This document shows, in pieces, positions 1 to 5,688 of a DNA stretch of 6,670 nt (its first letter is position 1; every line of letters begins with the position of its first letter). The stretch is from positions 1 through 6,670 of the forward strand of contig JAPHSI010000094.1 in NCBI GenBank assembly GCA_026193155.1, given 5' to 3'. Origin of the DNA: Sulfurimonadaceae bacterium (lineage in GTDB: Bacteria; Campylobacterota; Campylobacteria; Campylobacterales; Sulfurimonadaceae). Made by a program: the position numbers and the translations under genes. The notes under the pieces were generated by a model that was given only the letters and a program-made list of their open reading frames with translations, searched no databases and was not told where the DNA came from.

Positions 1-789
1 ACTCAAAAGTTAAACCCACATATACCAAGAGCTTCACGTGAGGCTCAGCTTTTTTTAATGCACCATTTGGATGTAGATGAATTATGGCTTCTTACAAATC
101 AGAATACTTCGATTGAAAATACAGATAAACTTCATGAGATGGTATCACGTAGATGCAATAATGAACCCTTTGAATATATTACGAATAAAGTAAGTTTTTA
201 CTCAGAAGAGTTTTATATAGCACAAGGTGCTTTAATTCCTAGACCTGAGACTGAACTGTTAATAGATGATATTTTAAAATATTTTCCAAATAAAGATGCA
301 AAGATACAGTTTGTAGAGGTTGGAGTAGGGAGTGGCATTATATCTATCATGCTAGCACTTCATTATGCAAATGCAAAGTTCATAGCAGTAGATATTTCTC
401 AAGATGCTATAGAAATAGCCAAAGTAAATATAGAAAAATTTGGACTAAAAGATAGAATTGAGCTTAGACTTGGTTCTCTACTGGAACCCGTAAAAGAAAA
501 AATAGACTATTTAGTATCTAATCCACCATATATAGAAGATGGGGTAAAGCTTGAATCTAACCTCGATTATGAACCTCAAAATGCACTCTTTGGAGGTAAA
601 GTCGGCGATGAAATTATTAAAGAATTACTTGATGAAGTCTTAAGAAGAGATATTAAGTTTTTTTCTTGTGAGATGGGTTATGACCAAAAGGATAGAATTT
701 CATATTATTTAAAAGACAAAAAGTATAAAACCTTGAAATTTTACAAAGATTATGCGGAGTTTGATAGAGGTTTTACGCTTATATTATAG
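1..789 (+). CDS. prmC: Release factor glutamine methyltransferase PrmC (HemK), 5'-truncated by window edge
   Basis: PrmC N5-methylates the glutamine of the GGQ motif in peptide-chain release factors RF1 and RF2, using S-adenosylmethionine in the cytoplasm. The frame is open from base 1, and the codons before the ATG at 58 encode IPRASREAQLFL, typical of the HemK N-terminal helical domain. The ATG at 58 is therefore an internal methionine and the true start lies left of the window. The visible part is 262 residues, against about 270-290 for the family, so only a short N-terminus is missing. Fragment residues 79-83 read IPRPE, the entry to the methyltransferase domain. VEVGVGSG at 105-112 is the SAM-binding motif I, with VGVGSG in place of the usual LGTGSG. 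NPPY at 174-177 is the catalytic motif that holds the substrate glutamine. The DUF4149 gene follows 9 nt downstream, probably in the same transcript. Family assignment is secure; only the 5' end is unseen. Confidence 0.95.
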   Translation, partial: TQKLNPHIPRASREAQLFLMHHLDVDELWLLTNQNTSIENTDKLHEMVSRRCNNEPFEYITNKVSFYSEEFYIAQGALIPRPETELLIDDILKYFPNKDAKIQFVEVGVGSGIISIMLALHYANAKFIAVDISQDAIEIAKVNIEKFGLKDRIELRLGSLLEPVKEKIDYLVSNPPYIEDGVKLESNLDYEPQNALFGGKVGDEIIKELLDEVLRRDIKFFSCEMGYDQKDRISYYLKDKKYKTLKFYKDYAEFDRGFTLIL

Positions 790-798
790 GTATACATT

Positions 799-1278
799 AT
801 GAAAAGAAATATTTATGTGGATTTTAGTTATTTATTAGTTTTAGCAGCTACTCTGGGTGGTGTTTTAACCCTTGGTGCTTTAGTAGCACCCGTTGTTTTT
901 CATAATCAAACTTTAGGAATGGAAGTTATTGTAGATAGGCACAATGCCGGAATTATGATGGCTGAGATTTTTCATCGTTTTTCATACTGGCTTTATTTTG
1001 TAGCTTTTTATGTAGTTGTATATGAGTTGTATATGTATAAAATGGGTCAGAGAGATACTTATATATTTATTGCCTCTGTGCTTGTTTCATTTTCTGCTTT
1101 AATGTTTTCAGCCGTATATGCACCTAAAATTTTGACTATGCAGGATTTAGGCCGAGAGGCTACGCAAAGTGATACCTTCTTATCTGTACATATGGCAAGT
1201 GAAATAGATTTTAAAATACTTGCAGTAGGTCTACTTCTTCTATTTATCAGACGTTTGATGTTAATGCGTATAAAATAA
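799..1278 (+). CDS. DUF4149-type four-helix inner membrane protein
   Basis: This 159-residue integral membrane protein has about four hydrophobic segments, near residues 9-33, 60-80, 88-110 and 137-155. The first helix carries a glycine-rich stretch, LGGVLTLGALVAPVVF, followed by an AEIFHRFSYW segment. I recognise this pattern as the DUF4149 (TMEM205-like) family. The biochemical role of that family is not established and I assign none. The final RRLMLMRIK is basic, which suggests a cytoplasmic C-terminus. The ATG lies 9 nt after the prmC stop, with a weak ribosome binding site (ATAGG, 786-790) overlapping that stop, so the two genes are probably cotranscribed and translationally linked. From memory, this gene accompanies prmC in related Campylobacterota. 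The family call rests on remembered motif pattern only. Confidence 0.75.
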   Translation: MKRNIYVDFSYLLVLAATLGGVLTLGALVAPVVFHNQTLGMEVIVDRHNAGIMMAEIFHRFSYWLYFVAFYVVVYELYMYKMGQRDTYIFIASVLVSFSALMFSAVYAPKILTMQDLGREATQSDTFLSVHMASEIDFKILAVGLLLLFIRRLMLMRIK

Positions 1279-1284
1279 TCTTTT

Positions 1285-1316
1285 TTAACAAACATTTAAT
1301 ACAACTAGGATAAAAT
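1285..1316 (+). promoter_or_regulatory. Candidate sigma70-type promoter of the ABC operon
   Basis: A TAAAAT element at 1311-1316, inside GGATAAAATAAT, resembles the -10 box of AT-rich Campylobacterota genes. A T-run and TTAACA at 1281-1290 lie upstream. The 20 nt gap to TTAACA is too long for a standard -35, but promoters in this group often lack a conserved -35. It sits in the only noncoding gap before the four-gene operon and would start transcription near 1322-1324, about 20 nt before the TTG start. The call rests on position and a short AT-rich match, so it is weak. Confidence 0.35.
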
Positions 1317-1341
1317 AATCCCCTTATTTTAAAGGGTTATT
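1314..1341 (+). other. Hairpin overlapping the ribosome binding site of the 1343 gene
   Basis: AATAA (1314-1318) and CCCTT (1321-1325) pair with AAGGG (1332-1336) and TTATT (1337-1341). This gives a 10-bp stem with a 2-nt bulge (TC, 1319-1320) and a 6-nt loop. The right arm contains the AAGGG Shine-Dalgarno and ends one base before the TTG start, so folding would hide the ribosome binding site. It could also be a weak terminator for the upstream prmC transcript, but no T-run follows. If transcription starts at about 1323, as the candidate promoter implies, much of the left arm would be absent. The fold would then matter only on read-through RNA from prmC. Confidence 0.4.
1331..1336 (+). promoter_or_regulatory. 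Ribosome binding site supporting a TTG start
   Basis: AAAGGG is the only good Shine-Dalgarno match in the gap. It lies 6 nt before the TTG at 1343. The first ATG in that frame is in the middle of the hydrophobic segment, so the TTG is the better start and keeps the whole membrane anchor. Confidence 0.6.
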
Positions 1342-1342
1342 A

Positions 1343-1645
1343 TTGTTATATAAAAAAGCAAAATTAAGTATATATACGTTTATCTTTTTGATTATGGCTT
1401 TAGTGCTTCAATATCTGTACTTAGATAAAACTATGGCTGTATCAAATAATCAAATAGACGCAAAAAAAGAGTTTGTCGCTCTGCTTGGTTTACCCGATTT
1501 GGCAATATCTACAGAGGCTACATTTATTAGACACAGAAGTCTATCTTCAACGTTTGAGATATATAAAGATGATGGAATATTACGAGAATACTTTCCATCT
1601 AGTTTCATCATTATGGATTCAAAGATTGGAAATGTAAATGAATAA
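1343..1645 (+). CDS. Small membrane-anchored protein of unknown function, first gene of ABC operon
   Basis: I do not recognise a named family for this 100-residue protein. It begins with a basic MLYKKAK and one hydrophobic segment at residues 9-27, which reads as an uncleaved signal anchor with the remaining ~70 residues in the periplasm. No lipobox cysteine is present; the protein has no cysteine at all. The soluble part contains LPDLAISTEATFIRHRSLSS (residues 50-69) and then a YFPSSF segment, and looks compact and constrained rather than low-complexity. The start is TTG, supported by AAAGGG 6 nt upstream. Its end overlaps the permease gene by 8 nt, so the two are almost certainly cotranslated. 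It is far too short for a MacA-type adaptor. By position it may be an accessory or substrate-binding subunit of the transporter, which is inference only. Confidence 0.75.
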   Translation: MLYKKAKLSIYTFIFLIMALVLQYLYLDKTMAVSNNQIDAKKEFVALLGLPDLAISTEATFIRHRSLSSTFEIYKDDGILREYFPSSFIIMDSKIGNVNE

Positions 1646-2816
1646 GTATATAAACCTTTATCTTCTTGAATATTCGATTAACTCGCTATTGCGTCAAAAA
1701 TATAAAAATATATTCATAACTACAATACTTACTTTTTTAATATTTATTTTATCAAGTATGTTTTTTATAACATCATCTATAAAAAATGAACTTCAATTTA
1801 GTGTAGAGTCTTTACCTGAAATAACAGTTCAAAAGCTGATATCTGGAAAACATTATGATATAGAAGTAGATAGGGTTAACGAAATACTTTCAATAACAGG
1901 TGTAAACGATGCAACGGCTAGAGTTTGGGGATATTACTATTTTGTTAATGCCGGTGTTAATTTTACACTTGTAGGAATTGAACAGTTTGAAAAGCAATAT
2001 AAAGACTCCCTGCAAAATCTAGTAGATAGCTCTAAAGGCTTTGATGAGTCAAATGCATATATAGGGCAGGGTGTTAAAGAGATAATGCGTAAAAACTACT
2101 TTAAAGAGTATTTTAACTTTATACTTCCCGATGGTTCACTAAAAAAGATAAATATCGGCGGTACATTTAAGTCCGATACAAATTTAGAATCAAATGATGT
2201 AATAGTACTTTCAAAAGAAAATATGCGAAGCATCTACGGAATGAGTGAAGAATATGCAACGGATATAGTCGTTAAAGTTGCAAATCCTGATGAAGTCGCA
2301 ACTGTAGCAGCTAAGATAAAGCTTTTATATCCAGATACAAGGGTTATTACAAAGAATGATTTAAAAGTATCGTATCAAAATATTTTTGATTATAAAAGCG
2401 GTGTGTTTTTAGCTCTATTTATAGTGAGTCTTTTCACTTTTTTTATCATAGTGTTTGATAAAGCAAGCGGACTTAGCTCGTCCGAGAGAAAAGAGATCGG
2501 CGTACTAAAAGCAATTGGGTGGAGTTTGGATGATGTACTTAAAGAGAAGTTTTATGAGGGTGCTTTAATCTCCGTATTTGCTTACCTATTAGGTGTATTT
2601 TTAGCGCTTGGTTTCGTTTATGGGTTTGGAGCACCTCTTTTAAGAGATATATTTAGCGGTTATAGTGAGTTAAAAACTGCATTTGAGCTTCCATTTGTTT
2701 TAGATGTACAGACAATGGTACTAGTATTTTTTCTAAGTGTACCTATTTATATTGCATCTATTATCATCCCCTCATGGCGTGTAGCAAGTATGGATGCAGA
2801 CGAGGTAATGAGATGA
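1638..2816 (+). CDS. ABC transporter permease, MacB/FtsX (type VII) fold
   Basis: This 392-residue inner membrane protein is the membrane subunit of the ABC system. One helix at about residues 25-47 is followed by a large periplasmic domain (about 48-254), then three C-terminal helices near 255-276, 308-330 and 357-378. This is the 4-helix topology of MacB, LolC/E and FtsX. ERKEIGVLKAIG at 283-294, between helices 2 and 3, is the family's cytoplasmic coupling-helix motif that contacts the ATPase. The C-terminus, ASMDADEVMR, resembles the P-x-x-x-L/M-R ending of the family. Only one permease gene is present, so a homodimer is expected. MacB-type transporters move periplasmic substrates by mechanical coupling rather than through a central channel. 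The start overlaps the previous gene by 8 nt, and the stop shares ATGA with the ATPase gene. The substrate cannot be read from the sequence. Confidence 0.9.
   Translation: MNKYINLYLLEYSINSLLRQKYKNIFITTILTFLIFILSSMFFITSSIKNELQFSVESLPEITVQKLISGKHYDIEVDRVNEILSITGVNDATARVWGYYYFVNAGVNFTLVGIEQFEKQYKDSLQNLVDSSKGFDESNAYIGQGVKEIMRKNYFKEYFNFILPDGSLKKINIGGTFKSDTNLESNDVIVLSKENMRSIYGMSEEYATDIVVKVANPDEVATVAAKIKLLYPDTRVITKNDLKVSYQNIFDYKSGVFLALFIVSLFTFFIIVFDKASGLSSSERKEIGVLKAIGWSLDDVLKEKFYEGALISVFAYLLGVFLALGFVYGFGAPLLRDIFSGYSELKTAFELPFVLDVQTMVLVFFLSVPIYIASIIIPSWRVASMDADEVMR
2802..2805 (+). promoter_or_regulatory. Shine-Dalgarno fixing the ATPase start at 2813
   Basis: GAGG lies 7 nt before the ATG at 2813, inside the end of the permease gene. 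It favours this start over the in-frame ATG at 2774. The extra residues from 2774 (MACSKYGCRRGNE) do not resemble an ABC ATPase N-terminus, whereas MIEFKNINKSY does. Confidence 0.7.
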
Positions 2817-3481
2817 TAGAATTTAAAAATATAAATAAAAGCTATAAGCTTGGTAAAAATAATACCGTAGCTGCATTAAAAGATATAAATATAAATATAA
2901 AAGAGGGCAGTGTAGTTGTTTTAAAAGGCTCAAGCGGTAGCGGTAAAAGCTCAATACTCTCTCTTGTATCTGCAATATCCAAACCCACAAGCGGTGAAGT
3001 TATAGTAGATAATAAACAAATCTCAAAACTCTCAGACAGATTTGCATCTGAGTATAGATTAAATAATATCGGGATAGTATTTCAAAAGTATAATTTAGTT
3101 GAAGATATATCTGTTGAACAAAATGTTATTTTGCCGCTTATTCCTAAAAATTTGGATTCAGATTTAGTGGAAAGTAAAGTTGATACGGCTTTAGACATGT
3201 TTGGTATAAAACACTATAAAAATTCTACTGTTAAAAATCTATCAGGTGGTGAACAGCAACGTGTGGCAATAGCCAGAGCTTATATAAATGAGCCAAAAAT
3301 TATTATAGCGGATGAACCTACGGCAAACTTGGATGAAAAACTTTCACTTGATTTTATAGAGATTATTAAAGATTTAAAAAAACAAAATAAGACGGTAATA
3401 ATAGCTACACACGATCCGCTATTTTTTAATTTAGATATTGTAGATAAATATATTGAGATGAAAAACGGGTCTATTATATGA
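2813..3481 (+). CDS. ABC transporter ATP-binding protein, LolD/MacB type
   Basis: This 222-residue cytoplasmic ATPase powers the permease encoded just upstream. All motifs are intact: Walker A GSSGSGKSS at 39-47, Q-loop glutamine at 91, signature LSGGEQQR at 143-150, Walker B IIIADEP at 163-169 with catalytic Glu168, D-loop NLDE, and the H-loop histidine at 200 (IIATHD). The length and the NLSGGEQQRVAIARA segment fit the LolD/MacB/FtsE group, whose partners are FtsX-fold permeases. The chosen start is the ATG at 2813, giving an ATGA overlap with the permease stop and a GAGG ribosome binding site 7 nt upstream. Its stop in turn overlaps the next gene by ATGA. It should not be named lolD: that system needs LolC/LolE and serves lipoproteins, and nothing here shows a lipoprotein substrate. 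Confidence 0.93.
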   Translation: MIEFKNINKSYKLGKNNTVAALKDININIKEGSVVVLKGSSGSGKSSILSLVSAISKPTSGEVIVDNKQISKLSDRFASEYRLNNIGIVFQKYNLVEDISVEQNVILPLIPKNLDSDLVESKVDTALDMFGIKHYKNSTVKNLSGGEQQRVAIARAYINEPKIIIADEPTANLDEKLSLDFIEIIKDLKKQNKTVIIATHDPLFFNLDIVDKYIEMKNGSII

Positions 3482-4416
3482 TACTCTCACCTGAGATATT
3501 AACAATATATATACTTAATTTTTTATTTTTTGTATTTGGTTTGATTGCCCTTAATTTGAGTGTTAAAATATATCTAAAGTATGATAAAAACTCATCTGAA
3601 CCTATTCAGTATACCCTAGAACGTCAATCTTATCTTGCATCTACGATTATAAAGTACATTTTTATTGTAAAAGTTCCTTTATTCTTATTTTTTATATTTA
3701 CACTCGATAAACTCTCAAACGTATTAAGCGGTGCTATGTGTGGAGCAGGAGTACTGGATGCAACTGACTATGGAACTATGCTTATTACTCTTAAAGTTTT
3801 AAATATATATCTATTTGCTTTATGGCTTGTTTTAAATACAGAAGATGTAAAACATGAAAACCAGCCATATATAAAGATAAAGTTTGCACTTTTTATAGTA
3901 CTTTTCGCTTTATTTTTATCAGAGATTCTTATAGAATCTTATACCTTTTATAATTTTGAGATTGATAAACTTGTTTCATGTTGTGGGACGCTTTACTCAT
4001 CTACCTCAGATTCTATAGTATCAAATATTTTTGCAATAGACAATAAAATACTTGTAAGTATTTTTTATGCAAATTTTGCACTGATAACTTTCGCATATGT
4101 TTTTAAATCTAAGTATATGTATGCAATTTCAAACCTACTTTTTATAGTTGTTTCTATAGTCTCTTTGATTATGTTTTTTGGAACATATATATATGAGCTT
4201 CCCAGCCATCACTGTCCGTTTTGTTACTTGCAAAGTGATTACTACTATGTAGGTTATTTACTTTATGCTCTTTTGTTTATGGGCACATTTAACGGAATAA
4301 TGGTTTTATTTAAAGATGATCTTTTTAAATTGTCGTTGATATCAAACTTATTATTTGTAATTTTAGTTAGTGGATATGTTGTAGTTTACTTTTTAAAAAA
4401 TGGGGTGTTTTTATAA
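3478..4416 (+). CDS. Eight-helix membrane protein with periplasmic Cys/His motifs, last gene of ABC operon
   Basis: I do not recognise a named family for this 312-residue protein. About eight hydrophobic helices lie near residues 6-32, 58-78, 100-120, 134-155, 189-209, 217-238, 257-277 and 285-306. Lys/Glu-rich loops (YLKYDKNSSE, TEDVKHENQPYIKIK, FKSK, FKDDLFK) alternate with loops carrying the cysteines, so the positive-inside rule puts every cysteine on the periplasmic side. The motifs are MCGAG with Cys88, SCCG with Cys168-Cys169, and HHCPFC at 244-249 (His244, His245, Cys246, Cys249). These are the protein's only cysteines, and the clustering suggests metal or haem binding or thiol redox chemistry, which is inference. 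The ATG overlaps the ATPase stop by ATGA, so it belongs to the transporter operon. It is not an FtsX-fold permease, because it has no large extracytoplasmic domain and no coupling motif. Confidence 0.8.
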   Translation: MILSPEILTIYILNFLFFVFGLIALNLSVKIYLKYDKNSSEPIQYTLERQSYLASTIIKYIFIVKVPLFLFFIFTLDKLSNVLSGAMCGAGVLDATDYGTMLITLKVLNIYLFALWLVLNTEDVKHENQPYIKIKFALFIVLFALFLSEILIESYTFYNFEIDKLVSCCGTLYSSTSDSIVSNIFAIDNKILVSIFYANFALITFAYVFKSKYMYAISNLLFIVVSIVSLIMFFGTYIYELPSHHCPFCYLQSDYYYVGYLLYALLFMGTFNGIMVLFKDDLFKLSLISNLLFVILVSGYVVVYFLKNGVFL

Positions 4417-4495
4417 GGAGAGAGAGGAAGCGCTTGGATAGACTTCCTCTGGAAGTATTATTGACTTTATTTTTGAAGTACCCATCTCTCTCTTT
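4415..4495. repeat. Long-range inverted repeat, GA-rich/CT-rich arms
   Basis: AAGGAGAGAGA at 4415-4425 pairs with TCTCTCTCTTT at 4485-4495. The stem is 11 bp, with one G-T wobble in the plus-strand RNA. It encloses about 59 nt and begins at the stop codon of the 3478 gene. Within it are a smaller hairpin and three ggaag/cttcc elements. The dinucleotide repeat character of the arms makes some pairing easy by chance, so a functional fold is uncertain. Confidence 0.35.
4423..4450 (+). terminator. Hairpin after the ABC operon, possible terminator
   Basis: AGAGGAAG (4423-4430) and CTTCCTCT (4443-4450) form a perfect 8-bp stem with a 12-nt loop, beginning 6 nt after the operon's stop codon. No T-run follows directly; the nearest T-rich stretch is at 4461-4475. 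It is therefore an imperfect intrinsic terminator or a 3'-end protective stem. CTTCC (4443-4447) can instead pair with GGAAG at 4451-4455, so two folds compete. Confidence 0.45.
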
Positions 4496-4505
4496 CAACT
4501 ACGGT

Positions 4506-4531
4506 GAACATTTTTCCAAAGAAAATTGTTC
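4506..4531. repeat. Inverted repeat in the convergent intergenic region
   Basis: GAACATTTTTC (4506-4516) and GAAAATTGTTC (4521-4531) form an 11-position stem with a single T-T mismatch and a 4-nt loop (CAAA). It is nearly symmetric on both strands and lies between the two convergent transcripts. It may contribute to termination of either one, though it has no T-run on its outer side. Confidence 0.45.
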
Positions 4532-4550
4532 CCTTCGTTGGAGAGAAGGG
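4531..4550 (-). terminator. Candidate intrinsic terminator of ftsZ
   Basis: Read on the minus strand, CCCTTC (4550-4545) pairs with GAAGGG (4536-4531) across an 8-nt loop. The stem begins 5 nt after the ftsZ stop codon. The 3' side continues AACAATTTTCTTT, a T-rich but interrupted tract. Position and stem composition fit a terminator, although the T-tract is not ideal. The stem shares base 4531 with the neighbouring inverted repeat, so the two folds are mutually exclusive only at that base. Confidence 0.5.
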
Positions 4551-4555
4551 CAAGG

Positions 4556-5674
4556 CTAGTCTTGTTGTCTTCTCATATATGAAGGGACATCAAGGTGGCT
4601 CTCATCCATATCACCGCCAACAACTAAGCGAGGACGTGATTTAGCTATTGGAGCAGGAGTTTCACTAACAAAGTCTTCATTATTAGTTAGTTTTTCATCT
4701 TTTTGCTCAAAACCTGTAGCTACTATTGTAATTTTTACATAGTTTACATCAAGTGACTCATCTGTAGATGTACCAAAAATAATATCGGCATCTTCGTGTG
4801 CAGATTCATTCACAACTTCCATAGCAGAGTAAATCTCCATAGTAGGGAAATCCGGATGCATTGAAAAGTGAACAAGTACACCCATAGCACCGTTTATGCT
4901 CATATTATCAAGGAGTGGAGACTCTATAGCAGATTTAATAGCCTCATAAGCTGCGTTATCACCATCATGCTCACCAACACCCATAAGAGCCATACCCTTA
5001 TGGTTCATTACAGTTTTTAAGTCGGCAAAGTCCAGGTTAATGTCATTAGAACCACTGGATAAAATAACACCACTTGTTCCGCTTACAGCTTGAGCAAGTA
5101 CACTGTCTACTATTTTAAAACTATCTTTAAGTCCCAGTTTTCTATCTATGATAGAGAGAAGTTTGTCGTTTGGAATAACAACTATAGAATCACTCTCACG
5201 TTTTAACTCTTCAAGACCTGCTTCAGCAAGTTTTTGTCTCTTTTTACCTTCAAACATAAAAGGTTTTGTAACTACGGAAATTGTAAGTGCACCTACATCT
5301 TTAGCAATTTGTGCTACTACAGGAGCTGCACCTGTACCTGTACCACCGCCAAGTCCTGCAGAGATAAATACAATATCCGCGCCATCTAAAGCTGAGCGAA
5401 TTTCATCGTAACTCTCTAATGCACTCTCTTTTCCAATTTCAGGTTTCATACCCGCACCTAAACCTTTAGTGAGTTTAGCACCGATTTGAATTTTTGTTGA
5501 TTGACTATTATCTAGAACTTGAGCATCAGTGTTTACGCTGATCATCTCAATTCCAGTAATCCCTTCATTAAGCATATGACCAATCATATTTCCGCCACCG
5601 CCACCAACGCCGACAGCTATGATTCTTGCACCGTTTAATCCTTGAACTTCTTCAACTATAAATGCGTCACTCAT
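4556..5674 (-). CDS. ftsZ: Cell division GTPase FtsZ
   Basis: FtsZ is the bacterial tubulin homologue that polymerises with GTP into the Z-ring at midcell and recruits the divisome. The 372-residue length is normal. Visible motifs are VGVGGGGGN at 21-29 and NTDAQ at 48-52 (nucleotide contacts), the tubulin signature GGGTGTG at 109-115, KPFMFEGKKR at 137-146, and the T7 loop NLDFAD at 213-218 with the catalytic aspartates 215 and 218. A short variable linker (about 322-358) leads to the conserved C-terminal peptide LDVPSYMRR at 361-369, which binds FtsA. The ATG has a strong AGGAG ribosome binding site 7 nt upstream. The gene follows ftsA by 12 nt on the same strand, the classic division-gene order. 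No defect is seen. Confidence 0.98.
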   Translation of the reverse strand: MSDAFIVEEVQGLNGARIIAVGVGGGGGNMIGHMLNEGITGIEMISVNTDAQVLDNSQSTKIQIGAKLTKGLGAGMKPEIGKESALESYDEIRSALDGADIVFISAGLGGGTGTGAAPVVAQIAKDVGALTISVVTKPFMFEGKKRQKLAEAGLEELKRESDSIVVIPNDKLLSIIDRKLGLKDSFKIVDSVLAQAVSGTSGVILSSGSNDINLDFADLKTVMNHKGMALMGVGEHDGDNAAYEAIKSAIESPLLDNMSINGAMGVLVHFSMHPDFPTMEIYSAMEVVNESAHEDADIIFGTSTDESLDVNYVKITIVATGFEQKDEKLTNNEDFVSETPAPIAKSRPRLVVGGDMDESHLDVPSYMRRQQD

Positions 5675-5680
5675 ACTTCC

Positions 5681-5688
5681 ACTCCTTT
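5681..5688 (-). promoter_or_regulatory. Strong ftsZ ribosome binding site overlapping the ftsA stop
   Basis: On the minus strand AAAGGAGT places the AGGAG core 7 nt before the ftsZ ATG. Its first two bases are part of the ftsA TAA stop codon (5689-5687), so a ribosome ending ftsA would sit directly on the ftsZ start site. This arrangement suits translational coupling and high FtsZ output relative to FtsA. Confidence 0.7.

Noticed and set aside
1059..1295. Minus-strand open frame of 78 codons opposite the DUF4149 gene
   Set aside because: It lies almost wholly antisense to a well-supported membrane protein gene, has no recognisable motif, and its composition looks like a reverse reading of that gene.
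2774..2812. Upstream ATG as the start of the ABC ATPase
   Set aside because: It would add 13 residues unlike any ATPase N-terminus. The ATG at 2813 has a GAGG site and an ATGA overlap with the permease stop, matching the next junction in the operon.
2813..3481. Naming the ATPase lolD and the permease lolC/lolE or macB
   Set aside because: Motifs only place them in the MacB/LolCDE/FtsEX group. There is one permease, no MacA and no sign of lipoprotein substrates, so a specific symbol would overstate the evidence.
3478..4416. DsbB or VKOR-type disulfide oxidoreductase
   Set aside because: Eight helices and the CC and HHCPFC motifs do not match the four-helix DsbB or VKOR layouts. Only a general thiol or metal role remains possible.
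4428..4435. AAGCGCTT palindrome as an operator site
   Set aside because: It is a perfect 8-bp palindrome, but it lies downstream of both convergent genes within a hairpin, where an operator would have nothing to regulate.
5148..5411. Plus-strand open frame of 87 codons inside ftsZ
   Set aside because: It is fully antisense to the most conserved part of ftsZ. Its Pro/Ala/Ser-rich product is the reverse complement of the glycine-rich GTP-binding codons.
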